64,000 nucleotides of DNA from Apus apus (lineage: Eukaryota > Chordata > Aves > Apodiformes > Apodidae), in assembly GCF_020740795.1 (NCBI RefSeq), contig NC_067305.1, positions 2,232,001 through 2,296,000 of the forward strand, given 5' to 3'. Positions 33,604 to 50,437 of this stretch are shown piece by piece. Within the stretch, counting starts at the first letter, position 1. Every line of letters starts with the position of its first letter. Position numbers and translations under genes: made by a program. The notes beneath the pieces are model-generated. The model worked only from the letters and a program-made list of their open reading frames with translations. It had not been told where the DNA came from and searched no databases.

Positions 33604-36600
33604 AGGAACAGGTCACAATGAACCCTTCCAACCTCAGCTTCTTCTAGAGTTCATTACAAACGGGAGGCAGGGGAAGTTAATTTGTACCTAGAATGGCTTC
33701 ATAACTAAAAGTTGGAGGAAAATGGAATATTCTAGCAATGAAATAGAGCTGACTTCATTTGAAAGCCTCCACTCCCAAGTGGGGTGACAACCTGGTGCCT
33801 TTTGGTGACAGTTTGCTGCCAAACCCTTATTAAACAACCCTATGGCACCGAGTCTCTTTGGATTTCAGCCTGTCTCCTCCCAACCAAGCAGTGAGGAGAC
33901 ACCAAGGCCTGCACAGGTTTTGGGGCTGCCCCCCACCTGCTGCTCAGAGGGGCTTCCCAGGCTGAGGAGGCACAGTGGGTGGGCAGGTGGGAGTGGACAT
34001 GCAGCAGGGGAACCTGGCATTGCCATCCCTCTCCCTGCTGCAGGGCTAAAGGTTCCCCAGAGCTCCCAAGCTGCCACCTCTCACCAGCCTGAAATTCAAG
34101 GGTGTTTTTTCAAAAGAATGCAAACAACCCGGAGCTGCTCAGCTGGCCTGATGGCTGATTCCAGCTCCACTCTCACTCACGAGGGGATTGCTGACTATCT
34201 TGGTACACTGAGCAAATACGGAGTTCAATATTGAGTAAATATTGGTTCAGACAGGGAGAGCTCGTGGGCAAAAAAGCACGAGGCTGCGTGCAGCTCAAAT
34301 AAACAGTCCAGGAGAAGTGCTACCAGGGCTGGACCTCCCTGTCCCCCCCTCCTCCAGTACCCCGAGGGCTGCCCTGGCTGCGGGCACAGCTCCTGGTGAG
34401 CTCTGGCCAGTGACTTTGCTGAGCACTGAATACACAGGGATTATACCCAAAATAAAGCAGCACAAACACCCAGCTGGAAGGAATCCCACTTGGCCAGTGC
34501 TGCTGGTCAGAGGCAGGTCTGGGGCTTGCTCTCAGCTCCAGCAAAAGGGGTGAACTGGTTCCCCAGAGACTTGCAGCTCTGCAGGAGGAGTGTGCCACGT
34601 CACTTATTCCAGGCTAAACAACCTTCCCTGCCCTCCAGGCTGGTTCATTTTATTTATGGGAAAATATGCTCGTTAATGCTCTTATCACAGGAACGATCTG
34701 ATCGGGGGGGAAAAGCCTCCTTGGAATATATCCATTTTAATGAGCTGCTGGGTGAAATGTTCAGGCAGGCAAAAACTGTCTCTGAACCCGTTTCTGACAG
34801 GGCAGATTCTGCACAGGTCTTAACGCTCATCCTGCTGGCATCTGTTTGTTTTGATAACACTTCCAAACGAAATTACCAGTTACAAAAGCTGAGCTGTTCC
34901 CAGCACTTCCTTGTCCCTAAGGTTGACTGATCCAAGGACAATAGGAACTGAAGGAAAACAAGCCACGCTCGCCCTCCCAACACAAGGGGCTGGGAGAGTG
35001 GCCCATCCTGTCCAGAAACATCAGATGGTGCTGAACTCTTCTTGGAAGAGAAAAGGGAAGCTGAGCAAAAAGTAAACTTAATAAATCCACCTCACAAAGG
35101 GGTCAGCAGAGGGAGAAAACAGCCAACTAAGAATTCTGTAAAGCTGCTGGACACCAAAATGCTGATGGTGTGTGATGGCAGGGGGGGTCTTTTTGGCAGG
35201 ACCTGGTTCTGGGGGGTGCTGGGCACCCCTCCACTCTCCCCTGGGCCAACGGGGAGGGAAAGGGCTTGATCTCCTCTCCCAGCTGAGCTCCCCTCTGTGG
35301 CCTTGCACCCTTTGCAAGAACAGGACCTTAATCACCTTTGGGTGATCTGGGTGACCACCTCCTCAGCTGGGGAGGGGATGGAGACGTGAGCTGCCCAAAG
35401 CAACCGAAACAGAAAATGGAAGGGAGGATGTTGCAACATCTTCCACTTCACTGTTTCGTAACCACCTCTGAATTCCTCATGACCCTTTGCTCATCACTGG
35501 CAGCAAGACCCAGAGAAAAATCAACACCCAACAGTCAAGCTGGTGGAAAATTGCTCTGAAATCACAGAACTGTAATGACCAACGGCTCAAGCACATGTCC
35601 CTCCCCAGAAATGCCAGGGTGGCAGCCTCAGACCATGTCCCCTGGCCCCTGCTGTGGGCTGCCAGCTCTCTAGCTGACTCCAGTTCCTCTTCTCATTTCA
35701 GACCCTTCCCCTTCATCCCCACATGATTTTTCTATGGAAACTGGCAAGTTGGCTCCTGCAAACTTCAAGCAAACAACCCAGCCCTTCTCAGGTGACCAGC
35801 ACTACCTGGGATTACACCCCTAAATCAGATACCAAGACTTTCAAGCATTTCAAGCATCTGTTACCTCATCTGCATCCAACAGAGTCCTCTTCATACCAGC
35901 TGTTTTCAAGTGAGAAAGCAGAGATCCCAAGTTTCTCTGGTGAGAGGCACAGACATTTGTTGGCCTGATGAACTCGTGGCTGCTTTCTTCTGGTTCAGTA
36001 TCTCACAAAGATCTTGGAAAAGAAATTCTTCCCCTTGCTGGTAAACATCTAAAAATTCCAGCTTCACTTTGCAGTGGCATGAAGAATCTCCTTCCAGCAC
36101 AAGTGGGTCTGCAGAAAACCTGACCTTCAAATCAAATCATTCTTGCACAGATGACAATGAAAATGAGCTTTTTTTCCAGCTAGAAACAGTGCTCTAATTA
36201 CATGGCCCACAAAGATCAGAATAGATGCCAACAAACCAAATAGCATTTTTAGTGGGGGAGTATTTAAAATTAGGTAACTGGTAGTTAACTGTTACCTGTA
36301 AGGAAATGAACCAGAAGTTCTAAGGAAGGAGATGGGTAGACTTGAGCCCAGGTCTTATAAACTCTAAGTTTCATAAAGTTTGGAAATAACACTGTCCAGG
36401 ACCTCACAAGCTTCTTCCTGTTCTTTGTCTCCCCACAAAACTGACCAAGAGGAAGATTTCAATCATTCTGGGACTAAAACTGGCTAAATTACAGGGTAGA
36501 GAAGTCATCACACTCAAGGATTTCTGTGCAGACTGTCTCAGTTTGTGTCATGTTTTGGTGCTTGGCTACATCTCTAGATAAGTTTTAAAACTGTAAGAAC

Positions 36601-37933
36601 AAGGAGAGTCTTCCTGGAGGGCAAATAGAGGAAAACAACAACAACAAAAAGCAATCAGAACAACTTGATTTTACAGCCTGCCTCAATTCATTTATTCATT
36701 TGTGTTTTTTGACCATTTTGGGGGAGTTGCTGAGAGTGCAATGCTATGTAAGGACTGCAGAGGCCTTAAAGCAGAGCTTGTGTTTTTCTTTCTGTTGTAC
36801 CTCCCTAGTCAGCAAATCAGGGACAGATTAATTCCCACGATGCTGCTAAATGTCATAAACATCCATTTCCACACTCAACATGAGCCACGACAGCACGATG
36901 CTGCTACACAGAAGATATCCAGGGAATTCTGCTACATGTCAAATACCATTTTTTTACCCCATTGCCCTTCACTGGAGCTTTGTTACCCCTCTAGGACATG
37001 GATACAGGAGCTGCTTCAATGAAGCCCACTCTCCAACAGCCTCCTCAGCAGCAGAAAAACACTACTCCTGGCAGCCAAGTTATTTAGTTATGTTTTCATC
37101 ACCTAAACAACCTAAGTTTCTCTTTCCTTCTTGAAATAAAAGGTGGGATAGGACTATGGGGCCAACATGCAGGGTCTCAGTACTGGCCAAGTCCTACCAG
37201 TGTTTCAGGTCCTGTACCTCTTTTTAACCACTGGTTTCATGCTGTCTCATCACAAAGACTTGCAAACCTGAAAATGGACAATGGAGAGGAAAGACATTCA
37301 GTTACTCCCCCTTGCTCTAACATCCCTTGAAGTCAGCTACCATTTTTGAATTTGACTTTAGCCCTGTGCTGCCATAAACTCTTCTTCACATCTAACACCT
37401 TTCAGAAAGTAAAAACTATAAAAGCCTGAAAAAGAATCATGAGCTGGTGATTTTAATTAGTGTTGGAGACCTCTTTCATTAAAAGAGCCTGAAAAACATC
37501 CTGGAACAAACAAAAAAAAGGGGAAAATGAAGTTCTAGAAAATGAAATCCCTTGGCTTCTCTCAATAGAAACAATTTCAACTTAGATTCCTGATGTGAAC
37601 TTGAGTTGTGTTTTCTTCTGTGCTTGCTGTGTTAACAGGGCTGGTTATTGAGTAACTCAGGCTGCAGGAGAGATTTTCCCAGGTCGTTCCATCCAGCCTA
37701 ATTGCTGTGTCCTGCTTCTGTGAGAACATGGGACAACTGGGACTGGCTGCGTGTTCTCCTCGGAGGTCAGTGAGCAGCTCAGGAGGGGACTGACAGGGGC
37801 TCCTGCTCTGGGGACTATGCTGGGCCTTTGAAACACGTATTTTTTGGAGATGGGAAGGCTGTGGTAGGTGGGAGCCAGTGGAATGAAGGGGCCTTTGACA
37901 GTGTATTTGTGGACACCAGCATAGATAGGATTT
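33604..37933. other. 4.3 kb AT-richer unique interval, no gene seen
   Basis: The longest stretch free of recognised repeats, and less GC-rich than the rest of the window. All frames are short and interrupted. Segments such as 34640-34900 look like ordinary complex single-copy DNA and are plausible places for distal regulatory elements, but I see no diagnostic motif set. Confidence 0.4.
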
Positions 37934-38102
37934 GGTTGCCCAGGGAAGCTGTGGCTGCCCCATCCCTGGCAGTGTTGAAGGGCAGGTTGGATGGGGCTTG
38001 GAGCAGCCTGGGCTGGTGGGAGGTGTCCCTGCCCATGCAGGGGGTGGGACTGGATGATCTTTAAGGTCCCTTCCAACCCAAACCAGTCTGTGATTCTATG
38101 AC
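37934..38102 (+). mobile_element. CR1 LINE 3' fragment
   Basis: Strongly truncated: GTTGCCCAGGGAAGCTGTGG to CCAGTCTGTGATTCTATGA, young type with an intact tail. Confidence 0.95.
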
Positions 38103-38786
38103 ATGAGCCCTCAGGACTTTGATGGAGAAGATTCTCTCTTTGCTCTTGTCCATCTTGCCTCTATGTTGAAAGCTGCTGTGGCACAGCAGACATGGCCAGC
38201 TGGGAATGGGTGCCCACACATCAGCTCTTGGGGTTCACTGCCCAGTGTATTAGATAATACCAGGGACTGAGATGGCTTTGGACCATGATGCCAACCCAGG
38301 AATGCAGCTGGAGCAACTGAGACAACACCACAAAGTTCCCTCTGCCTGCCCTGCTGCCACGGGGAGGGGAATCCCAGCAAAGCAGTGGTACCAAACCAGC
38401 TGGAGATGGCAACATCTCCAACTTCCTCAGCTGGTAATCCTGAAATCCTGAGTCAGAGGCATCTCTGGGAGGATTTATGAATCACTGTCATTGCTAAACT
38501 GAAGTCAGGCTATCTCAGCAAAACTGCCTCTGGAACTAATCCCACACGCTATTTAACACAGAAAACCAAACCAGGTTGATGTGGCTTTTCTGCAGACTCC
38601 AGAGCAGTGCAGCTTTATCCGGGTCACTCAACTGGAAAATGGGATGATGGCCCCTTGAGATGACAGGTATCCAAAGGAGAAACCTGGTTCCAGTGCCACA
38701 GTAAAGGGGAAAGCAGCTGCAAAGACTGTATCCTTTAACACAGTGGCATTGCAAAGAATTAGTCAGAAAACTACATAATTTATACA
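38103..38786. other. Unique spacer, nothing recognised
   Basis: Single-copy sequence between two CR1 copies of opposite orientation. Confidence 0.4.
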
Positions 38787-39032
38787 ATCATATCACGGGT
38801 TGGGTTGGAAGGGACCTGAAAGATCATCTAGATCCAACCCCCCTGCATGGGCAGGGACACCTCCCACCAGCCCAGGCTGCTCCAAGCCCCATCCAACCTG
38901 CCCTTCAACACTGCCAGGGATGGGGCAGCCACAGCTTCCCTGGGCAACCTGGGCCAGGGTCTCACCACCCTCACACTCCAGAATTCCCTCCTCATGTCCA
39001 ACCTCAACCTCCCTCTGCCAGTTTTAAGCCAT
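38787..39032 (-). mobile_element. CR1 LINE 3' fragment
   Basis: Reverse, ATCATATCACGGGTTGGGTT through the young-type core to CAACCTCCCTCTGCCAGTTT. Confidence 0.95.
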
Positions 39033-40569
39033 TATCAGAAACCATGAAGCCTCCCACAAAATGCTCAGGCAGTCAGTCCTTCCACTCCCCCATCAGGAAA
39101 ACCTTCCTTAAGCAACAGGCGAAACACAAATTGCTAAATCATCCCTGATGTGCTTCGTTTGGCCTGGAGATTCCTGGATTGCAGCTATCCCATTGTTTCC
39201 AGTTGGTCTCTGGGTAATGCACTAAATGACAACCAGCTTCCCCTCCAGAAATCCACAGCCAGATCGAGAGTTTCGGGGTGGAAGCCACCACAAATGTCCC
39301 AGTTGTGTTGTGGGAGCTGAGTGGAGAAACCTGAAGCAGGTAAACATGTATTTTTTTTCCTCTCAATACTTCTTACTTACCATGATTCCCTGACTATTCC
39401 CTGCCTGCTGGCCAGGCTGGGCTTCTCAGCCAAGCTCCAGGAGAACACACAGAGTGTTTTCTTTTGGCCCTTTAGTCAAGCAGAGCAGTTTCAGGGCCCA
39501 GAAGGTGGATGGGGATTTAAGACACTTAATCCTTCTGCAAAGTGGAACCCACCGATGGACTCAGAGCTCCTGGATGGGGATATTTTAAAGCAAATAAAAG
39601 GAAGCAAGCTAGTAAAAGAAAGAAATCAAGCAAGAGAGAAATGCCCAAATGCAGCTCTGAGGACAACAAAATAGTCATGATGGAGCCCCAGCTGAATGAA
39701 GGAAAAAGAACTTCAGCCACCTGAAAATCATGACACTGTATCTTTAGCAGTTTTCTTTGGCTCTGTCAACACCTTTTTCCACCTCATTTACAAGGCCTAC
39801 CTGACTGCAGACTTGATTCAGCATTAATTACACCATTATTTCGAGCTTTCTCTCCACACAGGCTGGGATCCACTGCTCAGGAGGTGCCCTGACTTCTGTG
39901 ACGTGCTCCTGGTTCGGTTTTCAGGCTGAAAAGCTCAGAAAAGGCCGAGTCCCAGAGCTCCTGCCACGGAAATCACCACCTCTTTACCTTTTCGTACACA
40001 CTTGCTGACTTCCAGCTCGGTTTTGAAGGCCGAGCCTCCCCTTGGAAGGGATGACTCCGTGTTTCCAGCAGAGAAGTCGGTCCCAGGGCCCAATTCCCAC
40101 CTTTTCCAGGCCTTGTTCTTGCCGTGGGGGCTGCAGAAAAGACCCAACCGTGTCCCCCTAACCCCAGCTTTTCCAAAATCCTCCCAAGGAGACAAAAAAT
40201 GCAAGAGTCCCAGGCTGTTTGTGGGTGAAGCAGAACAGCTTCTGCTAGAGAGACGGGCAGGATGGATCCACCTCCTCAGGAGGTTTTTTTAATGCATCCC
40301 CAATTCATTAATTCCTTTGAATGAATCCCCGTTCATCCCCAAGGAAGCCAAACATCGCCCCTTCCCCAGACACCCCATCACGCGAGGGGAACCGGGGGGT
40401 GCTGCAGCTGGGTGGGAAGGCGGGCACCCCCAAAACAGAGTCCCACCTTGCCCCCCACCCCCCCCTCCTCCAGTCCTTCTGGGGACCCCCAAATGATTCT
40501 GTTAAGGGAGGTTTCTCTCAGTTTCCAGCCCCGCAAACGCTTTAGGGGCAGATCGGGGGGATGCGATGA
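39033..40569. other. Unique sequence upstream of the OAZ1 C-rich array
   Basis: Complex sequence with no supported gene; GC content and C runs rise steadily from about 40340. Confidence 0.4.
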
Positions 40570-41282
40570 CCCCCCCCCCCCCCCGGATCCACCTCTGCCC
40601 CACAGAAGGGGGCCCCACAGAGACCCCCCTATGGAGACACCCCCCCCCCCGGGCTGCCCCCAGACACCCCAACCGGGACTCCCCCCCCCCCCCCCCCCAG
40701 GTCTGCCCCTGACCCCACACCCAGGCCCCCCCAACCGGGGACCCCCCCCAAACCGGGGTCCCCCCCCATCCGGAGCTGCCCTCTGACCCCACACCCGGGA
40801 CTGCCCCCCGACCCCCAACCGGGGTCCCCCCCAACGGAAGCAGCCCCGCCCCGCCCCCCCCCCGGGTCTGACCCCCGACCCCTAACTGGGGTCCCCCCCA
40901 AAACCGGGGTCCCTCCCCATCCAAAGCCGCCCCCCCTCCCGCAGCCGGGGCTGCCCCCTGCCGCAAACCGGGGTCCCCCCCAAACCGGGGTCCCCCCCAA
41001 CCGAAGCCGCCCCGCACCCCCCCTCACCCCGGGCCCCCCCCACCCCTCAACCGGGGCACCCCCCAAACCAGCCCCCCCTCCCCCCCGCCCCCCATCCGGA
41101 TCCGCCCCCCCTCCCGCACCCAGGGCTGCCCCCCGACCCCCAACCGGGGTCCCCCCCCCAACCGGGACCCCCCCCCCCCAAACCGGGGTCCCCCCCAAAC
41201 CGGGGTCCCTCCTATCCAGAGCCCCCCCCCCAAACCGGGTCCCCCCCCCCACCCGGGGCCGCCCCCCCGCGCCTCCCCCCCC
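40570..41282. repeat. C-rich imperfect tandem array 5' of OAZ1
   Basis: About 700 bp of runs of 6-18 C separated by words such as AACCGGGGTCCCCCCC and GACCCCACACCC. There is no regular unit length. It ends at the NRF1-like palindrome of the OAZ1 CpG island. The minus strand is very G-rich; open frames there (GGGG/WGG-rich) are artefacts of composition. Confidence 0.9.
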
Positions 41283-41690
41283 GCGCATGCGCGGTCCCTC
41301 TCCCTCCGCCGCAGGTCACCTCGCTCTGCGGAGACGCGGACCCGGGATTCGAACCGGCGGCCCCGAGAGGAGCGAGGGGCTGCGGCGCCGCGCTGTGGCC
41401 TCCCGGCCGAACCCAGCCAGACCCCGCCCACCCCGCAGCGGGCGGAGCCAATCACAGGCAGCTATGACGCTCTTCTAACCAATGCTGAGCCTTCTTACGC
41501 TGCCAGCCAATAGAAAAGGAGCTCGCCGTCCCGCCCCCCGCGCTCACTTCAGCCAATGCAAAGCGACACCGACCGAGGACCCCGCCCCGCCGGGGAGGGG
41601 GCGTGGTCAGCTCCGCGGGGCGTTGCCGTTAGGAAGGGGGCGTGGCCTGCGGAGGGTATATAAGGAGGCGGTGCGGCGGCGGGGCCATTT
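41283..41690 (+). promoter_or_regulatory. OAZ1 promoter region with TATA, CCAAT and GC boxes
   Basis: TATATAA at 41657-41663 lies about 100 bp upstream of the OAZ1 start codon and should place transcription near 41688. Four CCAAT boxes in one orientation lie at 41448, 41479, 41507 and 41553. Two GGGGGCGTGG GC/CACC-type boxes flank the last part (near 41598 and 41637). GCGCATGCGC, a perfect NRF1-type palindrome, is at 41283-41292. This suits a strong housekeeping promoter; factor binding is inferred from motifs. Confidence 0.85.
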
Positions 41691-41760
41691 TGTGCAGCAG
41701 CGCCTGGAGAGCGACGGGGCGGGCGGCGGAGGGTTTCGGGGTTCGGACCAGAGCGGCCGG

Positions 41761-46009
<4,249 letters not shown>

Positions 46010-46213
46010 ATCGCAATGTTTTGCCTCTTAGAGCTTTCTTGTTGTCTATAAAGATGATTCTGTAGAAATTTTGTCAACATCTATTACAGTCTATCTATAA
46101 AAAAACCCCTCCTGTTTCAAGCATTGTGACCAACTGCTCTGGTGGTGAGATGTTGAAAATTTCAGACTCCACATCTTTTTTTTCTGGATTTGTGCGCATG
46201 TTGTGGTTGTGCA

Positions 46214-46219
46214 AATAAA
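46214..46219 (+). other. OAZ1 polyadenylation signal
   Basis: AATAAA about 205 bp after the stop codon, in an AT-rich 3' UTR followed by T/GT-rich sequence. A second AATAAA at 46299-46304 could be an alternative. Confidence 0.8.
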
Positions 46220-46309
46220 TGCTCCCTCCAAATTAGCAGTATATTTCTTGAAGTTTAATATTGTGTTTGTGATACTGAAGTATTTGCTTTTAATTCTAAA
46301 TAAAAATTT

Positions 46310-46561
46310 ATATTTTACTTTTTATTGCTGGTTTTAAGCTGTTTAAAGACTTGGCACTCTTCAAGAGGTGGCTCTGGAACTGCCCCAATCATTAAAGCTG
46401 CAGGTACAGAAAGATGTTGGTCATTCTTTGCTTGACTGGAACTCATGGCTCTATGATCTACCAGGACTTGAAATAATTAGGCAAAAAACCCCTTACTTTG
46501 AGTTAAATAATTTGCAGGTTGTCCATTTTCAGAGGTATTTGGGATGACTGCATCCCTGCTC
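46310..46561. other. Spacer after OAZ1, nothing recognised
   Basis: Short single-copy sequence to the next CR1. Confidence 0.4.
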
Positions 46562-46870
46562 CATCATAGAATGGGTTGGGAGGGAACTTAAAAGATCATC
46601 CAGTCCCACCCCCTGCATGGGCAGGGACACCTCCCACCAGCCCAGGCTGCTCCAAGCCCCATCCAACCTGCCCTTCAACACTGCCAGGGATGGGGCAGCC
46701 ACAGCTTCCCTGGGCAGCCTGGGCCAGGCTCTCACCACCCTCATGGTGAAGAATGTCTTCCTAATATCTAACCCAAATCTACCTTCTTCCAGTTTAAAAC
46801 CATTACCCCTTGTCCTATCCCTGATCTCTGGTGACAGCTCCAGCATCTTCAGCTGCTTCAGGACATGTCT
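46562..46870 (-). mobile_element. CR1 LINE fragment
   Basis: Reverse, ATCATAGAATGGGTTGGGAG, young-type core, then CCATTACCCCTTGTCCTATC and CATCTTCAGCTGCTTCAGGA. Confidence 0.93.
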
Positions 46871-49077
46871 TAGTTGGGGAGTCACAGCTGACAGGCTGAG
46901 CAGCACAGCTTGGGGCTGCCCTGAGTGTCCAGTATCAAATATGCAATGTGGATGCCTCCAGTCTCACTGTACCAGTAACTGGAGTCCTACACCAGCATCT
47001 GCTGGGTGAGTTCTCTGGGATGTAGATGACTTGGGGCACTTACACAGGTAAACTGTCCCTGGGGCTGGGTGGCCTCCAGGACTCTCCTAGGAAAACAGAA
47101 GGGGGTTGCAGAGTAAGGAGAAGGGGTCACTGTCAAGCAGGGCCTGTTGTTGGGGTCCCTGAACACCTGCTGGGGTTCAGGATACTGATCAGAAAGGCAC
47201 AGGCTGGGTGTGTTATGCCAGGTAACAAAACTTGCTGCAAAGCCTGGAGAGATGACTCCAAAGGGCTGTGATTTCAAGTGTTGTATTTCACTTTTTAATT
47301 TTTTCTCCAGCACTTGCAGCTTTGGAGGAACGTTTGGCACCATTTGAGCTGATTTATCTTTCCTCTCTAAAACCTTGGAGCAGTGAATCCCTGAATGGTT
47401 GTTTTCCTGGGTTGTTGTGCTGTAAGCACATGATCTTCATCCCTGATGTCCCCACTGGGTGTTGCTTTAGAACTCTACATTGTGAGGTGTTGAGTAGAAG
47501 GGAGGGGGCTTAAGGATCCCCCCAGGGTGATCAGGGTCACCCCGAGGCAGAAGTTCTGGGCTCAGCTCTCCTGAAATCCCATGGAATACACCAAAATGCA
47601 ATCCCTGAAGTTCCTTTCTCAGCAAGGCAGCAGGGAGCAGATCCTGAGGTGGGATCTGCAGCACAGAGTGCCCTGGGGCAGGGACTGTGTTCTCAGAGAG
47701 CCTGTGGTTCAAATCGGCAGCCACAACAAGGGATGGATCTTCTTGATGGTCTGATTAATTGCCTTCAGGTAATTTTATGGCACTGCCCCATCTGGGGCTG
47801 CAACCTCTGCTGGGGTCAAGGTTCCCAGCTGTGCCACAGTCCCGTGAAGGTGAGAGGTCTCCTTCCCACAGGTCCCTTGTTCCTGGTGGCTGTACAATCG
47901 TGCTCTTCTGTGGGTTTTCTTGGAAAGGTGTGAACTTGCTGTTCCTGCTGTGCTGAAGCAAAGAGGAGGTGGGCATGGCTGGGGGGAGGATGTTCCTCCT
48001 TTAACTCAGCAGGTGGGCAAAGGGCAGAAGTTCCTAAACTGATTTTTCTAGAGAAATCCTTGTTTTCCTCTGCACTGCTGTGCCTGCACTGTCCCCTGCT
48101 TTCCACGAGGACTTCAGTCTGGAGATGTACGTGGTCCTACCTCGAAGGCCGTGGTGCCCTGGGATGTTTCACCAACCTTGGCTGCTCCTGGCAGAAGGGG
48201 AACAGGTCACCCAAGGTGGAGAACAAGAACAGGGGTGCTGGGAGGTGCCAGCGCTGGGCTGGGGACCTGGAGGCACCGACAGAAGCAGGTTTTGTCTTTG
48301 TTTTTCCAGGACCAGATGCCCAAGGTGGCTTTGGGTGAGCTGCTGCCGTGCCACGGGCTTTACTGCCATCTTGTAGCCAAGCAAGACACTGCAGGAGAGT
48401 TGCTGGGGACTGCAGGGCTGGGGCTCACCCAGGACAACCCCTCCTGCGTGTTTGTGGCCCAAAAGCCCATATGGGAATGGGAAGAATGTTTCTGAGGACA
48501 GGTCGTGCTTGGGTGGTGATGGTGTCAGGGTTGGTGGGGCTGGGGGAGCTTGTTCCGTCCCTCCTCGCACTTCCAGGGGCAGCACTGCTGGGTTTGGGGG
48601 CTGCTCCAGGAGGGAATGGTCCTGACTGTGTGGGGAGCCTGGCACAGGGGGCTGAGGGGTCTGGTGGGTGTTGGGTGCCCCTGCAGCCCGGGTGACAAGG
48701 GCTGCCCAGGCTCTGTGGGCAGGGCAGGAGGGTGAAACCCACCAGCCAGGAGAGCTGGGAGCACTTTCATCTTGGGGGGGGGGGAGCACAGCTCTGGTTT
48801 ACCAGGGGTTATTTTGGGCTCAGGGACCCCTAAGAGGTCTCCTCCCTGATCCAGCTGTGCCCCTGGGTGCCTGGTGTGCCCCACGTTCCCGGGCATGCCA
48901 GGGATGCAGAGCCCAGGGAGGCTGCTCTTGTTGCTGCCAGGGCATCAATAATTACTTCATTAATAAGAACACAAATGACCTGATCAGAGCTTTGCATGGA
49001 GCTCCACTAGGATGGTCACTCAGCATCCCTGATGGATTTGGGGACCAGGTTGGGGGGCTCTTGTGGTTCTGGGGGTT
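46871..49077. other. OAZ1-PEAK3 intergenic sequence, no gene seen
   Basis: Moderately GC-rich unique DNA with overlapping, family-less open frames on both strands. In human no gene lies between these two loci. A G run is at about 48775-48784. Confidence 0.4.
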
Positions 49078-49675
49078 TCATACAGAATGACAATATCTGG
49101 AGTTGGAAGTGACCTTCAAGATCATCCAGTCCCACCCCCCTGCATGGGCAGGGACACCTCCCACCAGCCCAGGCTGCTCCAAGCCCCATCCAACCTGCCC
49201 TTCAACACTGCCAGGGATGGGGCAGCCACAGCTTCCCTGGGCAACCTGGGCCAGGCTCTCCCCACCCTCACACTCCACAATTCCCTCCTCATCTCCAGCC
49301 TCCAGCTCCCTCTCCCAGTTTTCATCCATCCCCCTCATCCCATCCCTCCCTGCCCTTGTCCCAAGTCCCTCCCCAGCTTTCCTGGAGCCCCTTCAGGCAC
49401 TGGAAGGTGCTCTAAGGTCTCCCTGGAGCCTTCTCTTCTCCAGGCTGAACACCCCAACTCTCCCAGCCTGGCTCCAGAGCAGAGCTGCTCCAGCCCTTGG
49501 ATCATCTCCGTGGCCTCCTCTGGACCCTCTCCAACAGGTCCACATCTTTCTTGTGCTGGGGCCACCAGAACTGGATGCAGTGTTCCAGGTGAGGTCCCAC
49601 CAGGGCAGAGCAGAGGGGCAGGATCACCTCTCTCCATCTGCTGGCCACACGTCTTTTGATTACAGCCCAGGGGCC
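49078..49675 (-). mobile_element. CR1 LINE fragment, about 600 bp
   Basis: Reverse, from a decayed 3' end (AGAATGACAATATCTGGAGT) through the young-type core, GGCACTGGAAGGTGCTCTAA and GAACTGGATGCAGTGTTCCA, to GCTGGCCACACGTCTTTTGA. Confidence 0.95.
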
Positions 49676-49865
49676 AGACCCTGCAGCCCAAGTCTCAGGT
49701 AACCTGACCCGAGTTTATTTACTAATAAAACACCATCGAGGCTGTTCTGACTAATCAGGCAGGGAAGGTTGGCTTTGTGTTCCTTCCAGGATCCATCACC
49801 TGGGTGTGCAAGGATGTCAAAAGAAGCACATAAAGGACCAGAATTGAAGAGGCTCAGCTCGGGGT

Positions 49866-49871
49866 TTTATT
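49866..49871 (-). other. Likely PEAK3 polyadenylation signal
   Basis: AATAAA on the minus strand about 570 bp past the PEAK3 stop. The nearest strong candidate; the true cleavage site is not visible. Confidence 0.5.
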
Positions 49872-50437
49872 GAAGCTGTGGGTCTGTTGTGATTTCCCCC
49901 TTTAAAATGTCATTTATGTTTGTAACTGGGCCAGAAACCATTTCTAAAAAGAGCAGGCTGGACCAGGTGGTGTTTTTCTGGTTTGCAGATGGTTAAGGGG
50001 AGCTGCAATGTGGGGCTTCCAGTTGTTATTTAAAACAGCAAAAGCCTCGTGGTGGCCGCAGGTAGGATCTGAGGGGGTTTTGTCTAAGTCCTGTAAACTT
50101 CACTCAGGATAATGAGCTGCCAAATTGGCCTTTGATCCTGTGGATTCCATCCAGCCACCTGTCTTGACGTGCTCTGAGAAACTGGACTCACAGCAACAGG
50201 TAGAAGTTGGCCGAGGGTGTAAAAACACACCCCGAGTTGTGGGAACCACGGGTGGGAGTTTGGTCCCAGCTTTGTGGTTTCTGGGCTGCAGGGGAGCTGA
50301 GCTCAGGTTTGCAAACTGGGGTTTTCCCAGCCAGGACCAGCTTGGGCTCCTTGCAGGAGGCAGCAGCCAGTGGATTTGGCCAGCTCCTCATGGGCTCTTG
50401 AAATTGGGGAGAACTTTTGGGTGGGCTGAGCTCGACC

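Noticed and set aside
41280-41360. Possible tRNA gene on the minus strand
   Set aside because: Only the T-arm loop and B-box match; the T-stem has mismatches and no pairing acceptor arm, D-arm or anticodon arm could be placed.
40378-41455. Glycine-rich minus-strand frames opposite the OAZ1 promoter
   Set aside because: Composition artefact of the C-run array; the NRF1 site and CpG island could in theory be bidirectional but no divergent exon is visible.
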